Assembly (NCBI GenBank): GCA_019022495.1
Contig: JAFEKR010000021.1
Span: forward strand, 963,271 to 1,027,270
DNA length: 64,000 bases
Reading direction: 5' to 3'
Source of the DNA: Epichloe hybrida
Taxonomy: Eukaryota > Ascomycota > Sordariomycetes > Hypocreales > Clavicipitaceae
Of the stretch, positions 34,999 to 47,136 are shown one piece after another. Position 1 is the first letter of the stretch, and every line of letters begins with the position of its first letter. The notes beneath the pieces are model-generated. The model saw only the letters and a list, made by a program, of their open reading frames with translations. It was not told the origin of the DNA and made no database searches. The position numbers were made by a program, and so were the translations under genes.

Positions 34999-37900
34999 CT
35001 AATTAGTAGTTACCTTCACAGATAACTACGTAGTCTTCAAATACCACAGATTAGCAAGGTTAATTAGAAGAGGTAGCTTATCTAACAACAACTTGCCTTA
35101 TGAAATAGGAGGGCCACGTTTAATAATAAGTTATGCTAATGGAAAGGTATAATATAGCTCTCTTCTTACTTTAGTATTAATATCTATATCTATACAGACT
35201 CTAAAATAACAAAGAAAGGTTTAACGCTAGTAGCTAAGCTATCCCCTTATCTTTCTTTATTATGCGTTCTATCACGCATTTGAAGTCAACCGCCTTACCT
35301 CGCGATCCTTCACATCCAAAACACAAAACACATTACAGAATCATAGTTATACCCCTTATCTTCTCATATCACAAGATCTACCTCCCTTAATCAATTATAA
35401 TATCAGATACAGCCAGACTATCTAGGACCTCTAGTTAATTCAGAGTTCCTAGCAAGACTAATAGCTATAATAATACTATAGAAAGCGTTAAAACAGGAGA
35501 TAACAATAAATACCTTAATAAAGGAAAACCCCCTATTTACACTAACCTATACCCCTATATCTTTATAAGGCTTTAATAACATATTATAGAAGAACTACTC
35601 TAATAAATAGGAAGTTCTAAACATAAAGAGATAATAATACCTAAGGAAATCAGTCTCTATATCCTTATAAAGACTAAATAATACAAGGAGCAAGGGTTAT
35701 TTAGAAGAACACTATTCTCCAAATTTAGTAATAACTTCTACGGATAGTTAAGGAATAAGTTCGCGGAAGGGAGAGACCTTTTATAAAATAGACTTTAAGA
35801 CTATCTTCTTTATAATAAAGTATATATAACTATTAGAAAAGGCACTAAGATAGTAAATAACCTTAAAGAAGTAGTAAACTAAGAAGAATTTAGATTTTAG
35901 ACTCTTAAAGAAATTAAAAAGGCTAGGAAGAAGTACATAGGCTTCTAAAAGAACCTACAAAATAAAGAGTTCTTCTATAATTTACTAGATAATAGTAATA
36001 TTAGAACTAGGCAACCTACCCTATTACCCTATTTATTAGTATAATTACTATTAAAAGGATTAATAAGCTAGACTCCCCTAGGAAGACTAAGTTAATCCCC
36101 TCTAGGAAGACCTAGCTAATCTCCCCTAGGAAGGTTAATTAACCTAGAGTTAAGACCGCCTAAGGATACTATTCACAAGCATCTATAGGTAACTCCCTTA
36201 CTTATACCTTCACTAGAGGCAAGTTAGTAGTATCACCCTAGTAACACTACTAATAATGCCCCTAAGCAGGAGAGTTACTAATAGAGGTAACCTATACTAT
36301 CTAGGGCTAGTAATACCCCTATTAGTATAGCTTAAAAAGCTATAATTCCTCCTTCCTAATATAAGGAAAAGAAGGATTAGAGGGAATAATAAGCCCTAAG
36401 GGTATTACTTTTAAAGCCACCCTCTTACTTCCTAAAGACCTTACTACCCCTTCCACAAATACAAAGGGAAATACCTAGAGAACCCCTATAGACCTAGAGA
36501 CCTTTGCTAAAGCAAATTATTAATCTATTTAAGGTATACCCTAAAGAATAACTCTATAGCACTAATAACTACAATATCCTTAAATTAAAGCTTTAAACAT
36601 TTTATAGAAAGTATAAGTTACTTAATATCTAGCCTAAATAAGCTAGTTATACCTTTAAGGTTATGCTTAAAGGCAAAGCACTATAATACTATATAGACTA
36701 CCTCTCTAAACCTAGATAACCATAAGATCTCCCTACGCTTATTAGCTATATAAGAGAATAATTCAAAACCAAGAATATATAGTAAAGATATTTACTAGAG
36801 TAAAATAACACTTCCCTATAAGGAATAGTAAATAATAACCTAAGTAAGTTAATAATTAAATACTTTAATAAACTTATAGAAAGACTAGCTATCTTATAAT
36901 AAGTAATGCTTAAAGTAAGCTAAACTAAAAGGGCACTCTAGAATTAACTTATCAGAGCCTACTATAGTATTTCAGAGTGTAGAGGAGTAATTATAGATCC
37001 GCTAGACAGACTATAAGAGTTCTATAAATGGATTAGAATAACCCTTTATCTTATTAAGGAAGAGAAAAAGAACTATTAATAGTTCCTAACTAAAGCTACA
37101 ACCCTAGAGCAATTCTAGACTAACTAAAGATATAATAGGAATAGAAAAGAGACCTAATACCCCTTAAAACCATAAGGAAGAGAAGGTACTCCCCGCATAA
37201 AGAAGTGCTATATATATAGCAAGGAAGGATACTAGTTATCTAAGCACCCTAAAGAGGACTATAAGAAGGCATTTTAACGCTTTAAGAATCACTACCTTAT
37301 GGATTTAACTAATAACTTATATCATTTATTCCTTACTTAGTATAAGGGAGAACATAAGTCCTAACCCCCTATTAATAATAAAATCGCTTAGTATATAAAG
37401 AGCATTAGATTTAATGATAGCCCTAATAATACAGATAGGCTAGTACTTATAAGCTTCTTTACTCACAGAACCTATATTAATAGCGAGAAAACGGTTTAAT
37501 TCCTAACAAGGCAAGCAGCTTATTATAGTCTAAGCAAAGAAGACCCCTTTTAGTAAGAACTTGTGAACAAAGCCCTAGCAATGTTTATATTAGAAGATTG
37601 CTATTCCTATATAACATTCTAAGGAATTATACCTAATACAGGAGCTATAAAGTTCTCTATAGTAGGGCACCCTCAATTCCTTGCTTTACAACATTAGATA
37701 CCTACATTATAGCTTAATGAATTAATAGAGAAAAAGGCATTAGTCAGATTTGGCGCGGGAGACCTGATTATCGCGCTTAGAGCGGCTAATATGCCTACTC
37801 CCTTCAGAAATATCCTCTTTTAGTTTGTCCCTATAAACACTCTATTTCTCTTATCCCTTAATAATATAGACTATCTAAAGATTAACTTTAATATCTCTAA

Positions 37901-40900
37901 GAACACGCTATAATAAGGAAATATTAAAGTCCCTATTATACGTAAATAAGGCTATGCTTAGATGCTTCTTACATAGAAAGAAGAAGTAGTTGCTTAGAGT
38001 TACTTTATAGAAGGCAAGCTATGGTGATTATACTACCGCTTTAGATATCTATTAATCTAATGTTTACATAAGGTTCTCTATAGATTAGGGCATAATATTA
38101 ATATTAAAGCTATTAGGGAGCTAATAAGAATTTACCACTAATACTAAATACATATAGATAGCCCTAATCACTTTAAGTTTACCCTTAAGGATAAGTGTAG
38201 CTTTAATTACAAAGTAATAGTAAATATCTTCTACCTAGATAGTAACCACCCTACACTCCATACTATAGATATAGCTATAGTATTTAATATAGTGACATTC
38301 CTTAATAATATCTCTATAAAAATAACCTAGGAAGCCCTCCGAATATGCTAGATTAATACTTACTTAGGCCCCCTAGACTTTATTATCACAGACGCTAGAA
38401 CAAACTTCCACGGTAATAAATATAGATAATTCATAGCTTTAATGTTAATTTTAATTAAGGAAGTCCTTATTAAGGCATACCATAGCATAGGGAAGGTTAA
38501 AAGGTATTATAAGCCACTCTAAAGAGCCTATAATATAATTAAACGCAAATGCCCTATAACACTAGAACCTATTACCCTTTAAATAGTAATTAAGGCCTTA
38601 AATAACACCACAGGCCCTAATAGCCTTATCCTAACCCTCCTTATCTTTAGAGCCTACCTACGCATAATAAATAAGTCCTTACTATTACCTAATATCACAT
38701 AGCATATAATTATAGTATAGAAGGCTACTAAAGAGATTAAGAGACTCTATACTATCTAGAAGGTTAATAAGGCCCTTACTAAACACAATAGCCTAGACAC
38801 CTTAAAGACCCTTAGCCTACTACTTAGATTAAAGGTTAAGGTCTAGTAAGAAGGTAAGGAATAGGCAAGTCTATATAAGCTACTAGTAGTTACTAAAGAA
38901 AGCTATATACTTAATATACCTAGAGGCCCAAAGACCTTTAGGTTAATATCTATTAAGCCCTACTATAATAATCCTAGTGTAAAGAAGATAGCAAAGCCTA
39001 GTAAAGAGAAAGGAGAAAAAGAGTAAGAGGCCTATAATAAGAATATAGTACTACTAATACCACTAAAGCAAGGACATAGAAGGCCACAGAAGAACCCTCC
39101 TATAATGCCTTAAGGTACTAATACCTTCCTATTAGCAAAAGAATATAGTAACCTAGCTCTTATAATTAAGCTACGTAAGGAAGGAATTATTAAGACCCCT
39201 AGCAAACCTTTTAAGCTATTAATAAAAGTAGAAATTAACACTCTAATTAAGTAAGGTGTGTTTAAATTTATTATATTTAATAAGGAAGAATATAGTGGAA
39301 TTCAAATCTTTAATTCCTGGATTATTAATAAGATTAAGAGTAAGATAACAGAACCCTATAAAAAGTCATGCCTTATAATCTAAGGGTATAAGGATAAAGG
39401 GAAACAAGCTATTCTTACATAGGCCCTAATAATTTAACGCGCAAGCTAATGTCTTATCCTCACAATAGCCCTGTTAGTAAGATTAAGGAAATTCCTTATC
39501 TAGCTAAGAGATATCTATTAGGCTTATATATAGGCCTATATATTACTAGAGCGGCTAATCCTAGCGCGCTTACTAATTTAGATATAGTATCTTTACCTAC
39601 CTAGTATAATCTTAAGGGTTATAAAACCCCTCTATAGGCTTACAGAGGTAGGAACACACTAGTAGGTTATATATTATAAGCATTACAAAGAGAACCTCTA
39701 GATAGAAACCTCTATATATAATCCTTACTTGCTTATAACTACAAAGGAAAGCCCTAACTTTACCTATATTAGAATATAAACTAATAATATAATTAGCCTC
39801 TTAGATAAGAAGTTCTCTAAGAAGGAAGAGACCTAGCTTACTATAGTAGGCTTTAATATAAAGCTAAAGTAATTCCTAACTTAGGACTACCCTCTTATGT
39901 TTAATAGTAGCATTATCTTACTAGAGAATAATACTATTAAGATCTAGTAGAAAGGGCAGAGTAATAAGTTAGAGTTAGTTCTAATAACTAACTTAAAGCG
40001 TAAATACATTAAGCAGAGGGCCTAAGGCACTTACATTGCCTTAATCTGCTAACTAGAGGGTTACTTTAACCTATTTATTACTACATAACACTAGAAGCTA
40101 ACCCTAGAGAACGTAAAAGCCCTTAATCACTACCTAAAGTAATAGATAGATTACCTAGAGAGAGGTCTAACGTTTATCCTAATTAACCTTAAGAAGGCGA
40201 AGCTCTTTACCTTTATAGATAAATCCTTTGCTAATAACTAGGACCTATCCTTATAACTAGGATATATACTTATCCTAGCAAATAAAGACTACACTAATAG
40301 TAAGTTTATAATTAAAGGTAATATTATATACTTTAGCTTAACAAAGAGTAAGAGAGTTACGTAAAGTATGCTTGCCTTAGAAGTCTATAGCATAGTAGCT
40401 AGTGTTAATATAGCTCACACAATTATAACCACCCTAAACTTAGTCACTAACTAACTAAAGCTCCTAAAGATCCTAGTTATTATATATATGGATTTATACT
40501 CCTTATATAAGTGCCTTATTAAGCTTAGTATAATAAAGGAGAAATACCTAATAATTAATATTATAGCCCTTTAATAGTTATATAAACGCTAAGAACTCTA
40601 CGAGATCTAATAGATTAATAGAGAGAATAACCTAGCTAATGCCTTCATAAAGGTATTACCTAATAAGGCCCTTAAGAGCTTTATCTTAACTAACTAGATA
40701 ACTATCTAGATAGAGGGATAGGTTACTTATGTATAACACACGCGTAATAAAAGGAAAAGGTAATCCTCTAGGAGAATAGCTATAGGGATAAGATAGTAAT
40801 ACGTGGGGGATTTACGCCCCTGTAGTTAATATCCCTAGTAGCCATAACTACGCTAGCCTACTAGGCCCTCCTAGTAAACTATAGAAATTAACAGTGGTAC

Positions 40901-41196
40901 GTAGGAGGATGAAGGTATTGCTAAGGAGGAGGAAGACGTTATATATATGCTATAGTGTAGTATATATGTTATTTTAAGGAAAAGAAGGGATTTAGAAGGA
41001 CCTACTTATCCTTACACAGGCTTATAGGCTAAGTAAGATTGTTATTTCCCTTTTATTAGTAACCATATGCCTAGATAGGCTATGAGTTCCTTTTCTTATA
41101 TCCCCTATTAATTACATTCTTAATCTATCTTTCTTTTTTTTATTTCTGTGATTAATATCGCGTGTTAATAATCACGTTAAAAGAGAGAAGTTCTAG
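34999..41196 (+). pseudogene. Copia-1 (plus copy) gag-pol, RIP-degenerate
   Basis: Full-length 6,812-bp element including LTRs. Plus-strand domain order: gag with zinc knuckle KCYIYSKEGY and SKHPKED near 37,205-37,255 (second Cys now Tyr); protease motif IIPNTGA near 37,625 (Asp to Asn); integrase at about 38,100-38,900 with NIFYLD, IITDARTNF and HSIGKVKRYY (Asp to Asn and Glu to Lys at catalytic sites); RT at about 39,150-40,060, where the expected QTDD reads -TNN near 39,770-39,800; RNase H to about 40,740. The purine tract AAAAGAGAGAAG at 41,174-41,185 precedes the 3' LTR. Every active site is hit by G-to-A changes. It inserted in the 3' flank of hAT-A. Confidence 0.9.
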
Positions 41197-41503
41197 TGTT
41201 AAAATAAAGGTAATATTAATCACGTATTGCAGCCGTAATTACCTGGCAGAAGCTCAGGCCGCGCGCGGACCTCACACGTGACCCATAACCTAGCATGTTA
41301 ATTAGCTAGGAAATATAGGGACACAAACGCGTAACCCCTTTTCCCTTTATGTATTGTAACTTCTAGCTTTTTACCTCTTTTCTAACAACTTAATTAATTA
41401 TAACAACAGACAACGCAGCCTAGAATAGATAATCGATGACAATACTATTCTTCGGGCTCACGACTGTATTACACATTGAATTCAATACCCTGTGAATCTA
41501 ACA
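41197..41503 (+). repeat. Copia-1 LTR (307 bp), 3' LTR of plus-strand copy
   Basis: Starts TGTTAAAATAAAGG (RIP form of TGTTGGAACAAAGG) and ends GTGAATCTAACA, followed by TSD TAAAC. Same length as the 5' LTR. Confidence 0.96.
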
Positions 41504-41508
41504 TAAAC

Positions 41509-41689
41509 CTTAATATTAAAAAATCAAAAATAATTACAAATAATTACAAATAATTACATGTAATGTAATGTAATGTGTGAAAGGGGGGTGTAATGTAATG
41601 TAATGTAATGTGTAATGTAATGTAATGTGTAATAATTACATTACATTACAAACATTACACAATGTAATGTAATGTAATGTGATGCTCTG
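41509..41689 (+). repeat. hAT-A right terminus with (TAATG)n subterminal block
   Basis: Continuous with the hAT-A 3' flank once Copia-1 is removed. It reads ATTAAAAAATCAAAAATAATTAC, then TAATG pentamers around GTGTGAAAGGGGGGTG, and ends TGTGATGCTCTG. The next 8 bp, CGTATAAC (41,690-41,697), should be the TSD; the left partner was not found because the left end is missing. The near match to the hAT-B right end at 13,255-13,360 links the two elements. Confidence 0.82.
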
Positions 41690-41697
41690 CGTATAAC

Positions 41698-41774
41698 ACA
41701 CTTAGACCTAGTAAGCTTCAGTCAATATACGAACGCCCCTATACCTCTTGCCTAGCTATCCCTTTGTTCTCACA
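41698..41774 (+). repeat. LTR-X fragment (3' 77 bp)
   Basis: Matches the last part of the LTR-like sequence at 42,382-42,734 (shared CACACTTAGACCTAG and CCTCTTGCCTAGCTATCCC) and ends TTGTTCTCACA. hAT-A appears to have inserted into this LTR, so its left part would have been beyond the lost left end of hAT-A. Confidence 0.75.
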
Positions 41775-41941
41775 GTTATCCACATAGTCGGACGCAGCTG
41801 TTAACAGCTGCGACGTAGCTATTAACAGCTACCTTCGCGACCGTTAACAGCTGCAGTGCAGCTGTTAGACTTGCAAAGCAAGCTAGTAATAAGAAGGTTC
41901 TTTAACTAGAAAAGGGCTAAAAATAGGTCTTATTTTTAACA
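41775..41941 (-). repeat. Copia-3 LTR portion, inverted relative to 1,461-1,612
   Basis: Reverse-complement match to the segment at 1,461-1,612. On the minus strand it starts TGTTAAAAATAAGACC at 41,941 and keeps the CAGCTGTTAACAGCTGCG palindromes with less RIP than the left copy. Flanking sequence on its right (41,942-42,090) is unassigned. Confidence 0.75.
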
Positions 41942-42090
41942 ATAGGTACTTAATAGCCTATGTAAAGCATACCTATGATAAGGTACTACTTACCTTGCTT
42001 ATTGCTACGCTAGGCCTCAGTTTAATATGTTATCAGCCTGCTATCCCTAGTTATGTATTCGTGTAAAATCAAACAAGGGGTGGACTGTAT

Positions 42091-42382
42091 AATACACCCC
42101 CTAAATTATTTTACAAATCTACATACCCTAGTTATTTATCTCTAGCTAATAGCTGCGATTAGCTATACGTGCAATATAACCCCTTTAATATTTTAGAGAG
42201 CTATAAGGAAAATAAATAGGGGATTAAACGCCACGGAAGGGTACATTATCTTAAGTGTGTATTACTAAGAGAATAAGGTATTTATTAATCCTAGCCTCTA
42301 TTACCTTTATTTCCTATCTAATATCTAATTGGCTTATTTATTCCTGTCATGTAGATTTGGAAAATAATTTAGGGGGTGTATT
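42091..42382. repeat. 34-bp inverted repeat pair enclosing about 225 bp (MITE-like or paired retroelement 3' ends)
   Basis: The arms at 42,091-42,124 and 42,349-42,382 are perfect reverse complements except one base; they begin AATACACCCCCTAAATTATT. A TGTA repeat flanks both outer sides, a possible 4-bp TSD. Alternatively the right arm is the polypurine region (AGGGGGTGTAT) directly before LTR-X at 42,382, and the left arm an inverted copy of the same. I cannot decide between these. Confidence 0.6.
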
Positions 42383-42734
42383 GTAGACAGAGTCTAAGGA
42401 GATGAATCATGATAGAAGAACGCGGTAACAGGCACTAAACAAGCCCTTAGCCTGCGTAGTACAGTGGGTCTCAAGTAATTCCGAGCAGCGAGCATCATGA
42501 CACGCTGTGGGTTCTACGCTAATTTTGCTACGGATGTGAGGCCCACTCATAACACCAGCCCTCCAACGCGCACTAGGCAGGCACACCACGCTGTAGGGCT
42601 AGGTCCACGTGACACTAGCGAGCCACTAGCTATAAGCCAGCGACTCGCACGCACAGCACACTTAGACCTAGCAAGCTTCAGTCAATATACGAGCGCCCCC
42701 ATACCTCTTGCCTAGCTATCCCTTTGTTCTTACA
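42382..42734 (+). repeat. LTR-X, 353-bp LTR-like sequence, GC-rich and little mutated
   Basis: It starts TGTAGACAGAGTCTAAGG, ends CCTTTGTTCTTACA, and is preceded by a purine-rich AGGGGGTGTAT. Its 3' part recurs at 41,698-41,774 and, inverted and RIP-altered, from 53,767. Base composition is close to the gene island, unlike nearby repeats. No TSD match is found (TGTAT versus TCGGA), as expected if it is the 3' LTR of an otherwise lost element. The small open frames on both strands here have no protein character. Confidence 0.65.
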
Positions 42735-42775
42735 TCGGAATTACCTGGACTTACTATATGTAGGTACTACGTTAG

Positions 42776-43308
42776 GGGTCACTAAACGCGCATACCTCCT
42801 TTTTTGAATGCGCAAACCCCCTTAGTCCTAGAATAGAAAAAGTACCTTCTTACCTAATCCACTACTAAATATACTAGCTCTCTTTAGTAGCAAATACAGG
42901 CAGCTCACTATAATATACAAAGCTTGCAACGCTTGTAATTCCTTTATCATAAGGCCTTATAATATAACGTAACGTTTAAATTTAGTTGCTAATTATTATA
43001 CTAGCTAGGTATTGCTAGTAAAAAAAAATTTCTTGAAAATTAGACACATTAGCTATAACCAATAACCCTTGAACTTTTTTAAAATCAATATAACGTAATG
43101 TAACGTAATAATATTCTGCCTTATAGCTATTGAATTCTTTAAGACATAGCCTTTTTATAAACTATAGAAGTATATATATACCTTTATATTAATAGTGAAA
43201 ATTAATAGACATAAGCCACACTAGAAGTAGGTGTGGAGACCGTCCTTCCGGATTAGGACTTAGGGGGTATGCGGATTCAAAAAAGGAGGTATACGCGTTT
43301 AGTGACCC
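42776..43308. mobile_element. 533-bp MULE-type MITE
   Basis: Terminal inverted repeats start GGGTCACTAAACGCG at both ends and continue into CCTCCTTTTTTGAAT and CTTAGTCC blocks. The 9-bp flanks are CTACGTTAG (42,767-42,775) and CCACGTTAG (43,309-43,317), identical but for one C/T. The same end motif and TSD length as the Mutator-like element starting at 43,370 make it a non-autonomous derivative. An internal stretch (about 42,980-43,070) recurs inverted near 61,850-61,960. No coding frame. Confidence 0.88.
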
Positions 43309-43369
43309 CCACGTTAGGCGCCTACTAGGTAAGTCGGGCTGTACTAGGATAAGACAGTCCTTATTACAG

Positions 43370-46299
43370 GGGCAACTAAACGCGCATATCGCGTTTTTTG
43401 AATGCGCATATCGCGTTAGTCCAAAAACGGAAGAAGTACCTTTCCACCTAATCTCCTGCTAAATATACCAGCTCTTTTTAGTAGCGAATGTAAGTAGCTT
43501 ACTGTAACGTATAACGCTTACAACCTCTTCTATAAAATTCCTTGCCTTCCTTTTTATTATCACAAGACCTCGTAATGTAACAACGTAACGCTCTTTATAA
43601 ATATCTTTTATTATATCATCCCCTAATATATAGCTATTTTATATAACCATAGAAGAAGTAATTAACGCTATTAATACCTAGTAAGCAAGTAAGGGGTTTA
43701 TAGTAGTTAAAGCTAGCGGCGGTTATTTAAGGCGTATATAACAGAGAGTTAACTATATAATACAATACTAGCATAGCGGTAACTATAGACTAAATGCCCT
43801 TAATTCTAATATTTATAAGACCTCTTTAAGGAAGATATAATGCCTATTTAGCGCATAAGTATAATATAATACGCACGAGAATAACTAGGTTCCTATAATA
43901 AAGGAAAACATATATAACTATAACCTAGTGCTTTCTCCCTTAAATTTAAGCATACTTTAGCTTTAAAGCTAATAGAAATTCAGCCTCTAGTAGCTTTAGA
44001 TAAAAGTTAAAAACCTTAGCAAACTTAGAATATTAATAACAAAGCAAATTACTAGCTAAATCATATAAGAAGTCCCTGAAGTCTATATTATAGGTTTAGA
44101 TATGTTTTTTATCTAGTGTTAGCTATAACTCACACTATATAACCCTAGAATATTAACCTAGAAGTTTATTAATCTACTAGATACTAATAACCATATTTTC
44201 TATAAACAAATCTATTAGGATGCTTCTAGAAAGCTTTTACAAGTGTTCTAGGTATATAAAGATTTAATTTAGTAATAGAAGCAAAACCCTAAGCTATTAT
44301 AGATAGATAATATATATAAGGTTAACTGCTTTAACTTGCCTTTATTATAAGTTATAGGCGTCATATCTTTACATATAATATATAGTATTACCTTTAGCCT
44401 TACTACTAAAGAGAATAAAGCAGCCTATACTTAGCTTTTAATATATCTAAAGCTAGCTACTAAGGCTACTAGTATTAAGATACTAAGCGTTATTATTATA
44501 GATTTTAATAAAGCTCTTAAATCTAGTCTTTAGAACACCTTTCCATTAGCCTAATAGCAAATATACCACTAGTATTTACTACGGAATATTATAATTAATA
44601 TTACAAAGAAGTGGCGAGGAAATTTTAATAACTACAATATCCTAGAGCCACTAGCATGTAGAAGGATACTAACTTTACGTTAGGCATGCCCTTATAATAA
44701 CCTAGTTAATAACGCTAATTAACCCTAGAATAACAAAGAAGATTATATTATTAAATTTAGTTCTATACTAGCAGAGATAGCTATGGTAATAGATTAATCT
44801 ATTACTAGTGCTCTTAAAAAGCCTATTCTTTATAACATTAAAGATACACTACTTACAGCTTCTGGCATTCATAATACATAGCATATTATAATATTCGTAG
44901 CTACTAAGGTTAAATTCTAGAAGCACTAGGATAAGCTTAAGAACTAATTTAAAGAGCAGGAAGGTTAGTTTAGCCTATATAATTTTAATAAGGTATGCCC
45001 TTACTAACCTTATAACTAGAGATTATAGCTTACCTTAATTTAATATATCTATAATAGCGCTATAAATAGGTAGCTTTCTCTATTAATACTAATAGAAACT
45101 TTAGCATATTAAGTACCTCTTATACTAAAGGATCTTATAGCGATTTAAAGGTAGATTATAAGCTATGATTTATTAATTTATATATGCTATAAGAACGCAT
45201 TTAGTAATATATTTAAAGCTATAAGGCTTCCTTCTTTACAAAATTTAATAAAGAGTTAAAGCGCTACTAAATTAATTAGGATAATTACCTAATTATTTAT
45301 CTTCTAGCCTATAAGTTAGGCTAGTTTCTAATTAATTAGGTAATCTAGTAATATTAAAAGGTAAAGGATAAATAAGAAGGTAAATCACCTAGGACCTTAT
45401 ATAGTTATTTATTTATATTATAGTTTAGGATCCCTTATAGCTATATAATTACTACTATATTAGAGAGTAGTAGCAGACTTCTTCTAACTTACTTTAACTA
45501 TTATTAGTAGCTTAAGCTAATTATAGATAAGTAGCAGGCTTAAATTATAATAGATATTAAGCTTAACCCTAATAATATAAGCAAGTAATAGCAGGCCCGT
45601 AACAGCCCTTATACTATACCTAGAATAGTTTTAGGTATAGGTAGGATTTATAATATAATAGAATAGGCTTAGGTAGTAGCTAAGGGAAGGAATAGATTAG
45701 CTATTAACCTTACTATATTATAGCTATTATAAGTATTATAGGCTTTATAAGTAATAACACTAGCTTTAGCTTAGGGTAGTAGGGGCATAGTAATATCTAT
45801 AGCTTTAACCTATAGTAGAATTACACGCTATAGCTATGGCAGGTAACGTAACACCCTAGCTAGCCTAGCTACGTAATTTAACGCCCTTATTAATACCCTT
45901 ATAAGCTTATAGTAAGCTACTATAAGTGCTATTCTAGCCTTATAAATAAGATTAATATAAAATTATTTATTATAGTTAATAGAAGCAGGCTATACTACAC
46001 TAACGCTTATATTTACACTAACGCTAAGTTAAGCTTTCCCTAATAATCTCTCTTAGCTACCTATAAGTTAAATTTAATTTATTCTATATAATCCGCTATT
46101 AGGGTAGTTATAATAGCTTTAATAGCAGCTTTTTTAATAATATTAATACCTTCAAATATCGCACAAATAGGCATCTTAGTTAATAGTAAAAATTAATAGA
46201 CACGAGCCACACTAAAATTTGGTGTGAGGACTGTCCTTCCGTTTTTAGACTAACGCGATATGCGCATTCAAAAAACGCGATATGCGCGTTTAGTGACCC
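43370..46299 (+). mobile_element. Mutator-like element (MULE), 2,930 bp
   Basis: Perfect 9-bp TSD TTATTACAG (43,361-43,369 and 46,300-46,308). Terminal inverted repeats of about 75 bp run from GGGCAACTAAACGCG on the left and GGGTCACTAAACGCG on the right to CCAAAAACGGAAG. Each repeat contains GCGCATATCGCG twice, spaced by TTTTTTGAAT. The inside is AT-rich and RIP-altered while the terminal repeats are GC-rich. It encodes the transposase remnant described separately. The right end marks the border of the gene island. Confidence 0.93.
43660..45400 (+). pseudogene. MULE transposase remnant
   Basis: Reading through stops, the plus strand gives a MULE-family transposase. The first-Asp block is IDNIYKVNCFNLPLL near 44,303-44,350 (Asp at 44,306-44,308), followed by TTKENKAAYT (family ENEAAYTW). 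The second-Asp block IIDFNKALKSSL lies near 44,490-44,530. The Cys-x-His helix appears as QIYH-YLLRNI near 44,550-44,590, with Cys to Tyr. N-terminally, about 43,665-43,760, EEVINAINT and KASGGYLRRI may be the DNA-binding region. The enzyme would cut and join the terminal repeats. More than a dozen stops, mostly at Trp or Gln positions, leave it non-functional. Limits are approximate. Confidence 0.82.
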
Positions 46300-46308
46300 T
46301 TATTACAG

Positions 46309-47136
46309 CCGTGAGACACCCAATTGGGTTTAGTGTGAGCGTGCGGCTAGGCAAATATCAGATTGTAGAATACTCCGTACTAGCTTCTAATAGGTTGAAT
46401 TCTCTATAAGCCCATAAAATCTCATCTCCAAGTGATAGTAAGCGGGGCCGCGTTCTTAAAGCCAATTAAATACTTTATAAATATCCGACATTTACCCAGT
46501 CAAACACTTGCACTAGTCCTAATGTAGTATTTGACTGCCTCAGTCCAAAAGGCCAGTCGCGAAAGGGATGGGGAGGGAACAAAACATTCACAGCCAAAGC
46601 CGCTCGAGCGAGTGTCAAGGGAAGAAGGCGGCCACATGCACCGCACCGTTGGCCCAACTGGACCATCCACAACACCTCCACCATTGACACTCACCAACTC
46701 CGATCTAACGATAGTTTTGAACCTCGACCATCTCGCGAAATTTGTACCCATTCCTTGATCTCGGGCTGGTATCCGATGAAAGACTTTTTGCTTTTTACAC
46801 CTGCAACAAAGAGGAGTTATACGATTGCCATGTATTAAGCCTTCTCGATGAATTACGATAAATTCACCATCTTGTCGACTATCGACTGGTTCACCGATTC
46901 TCTACAAGGATTCGACTGCTTTGCCGAAGTCGCCTAAAGGCGCCCTCGATACAGTTGACCACACACGCGAAGTGCATATATTCTGCGCATGCCACCACTC
47001 GGTCGTCACCTCCTGTTATAGCCTGGTTGACTTTGCTTGCGACCAAGCAGCTCATCATCAATCGAAGCGACAGGTCGCATTGGCCTGGATTACTTAGGCG
47101 ATTGAGTTCACAAAACCCTGCACACTTTGAGGAATC
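46309..47136 (+). promoter_or_regulatory. Upstream region of GID4 (start of gene island)
   Basis: Balanced base composition begins here, directly after the MULE duplication. Several short overlapping open frames on both strands lack conserved features and are treated as chance. It should contain the GID4 promoter and leader. The first 160 bp resemble the unique flank interrupted by the two MULE-type insertions, so the original sequence can be followed from about 42,735 by removing them. Confidence 0.6.

Noticed and set aside
42407..42715. 60- and 72-codon frames in LTR-X
   Set aside because: They lie on opposite strands of an LTR-like repeat whose other copies do not keep the frames.
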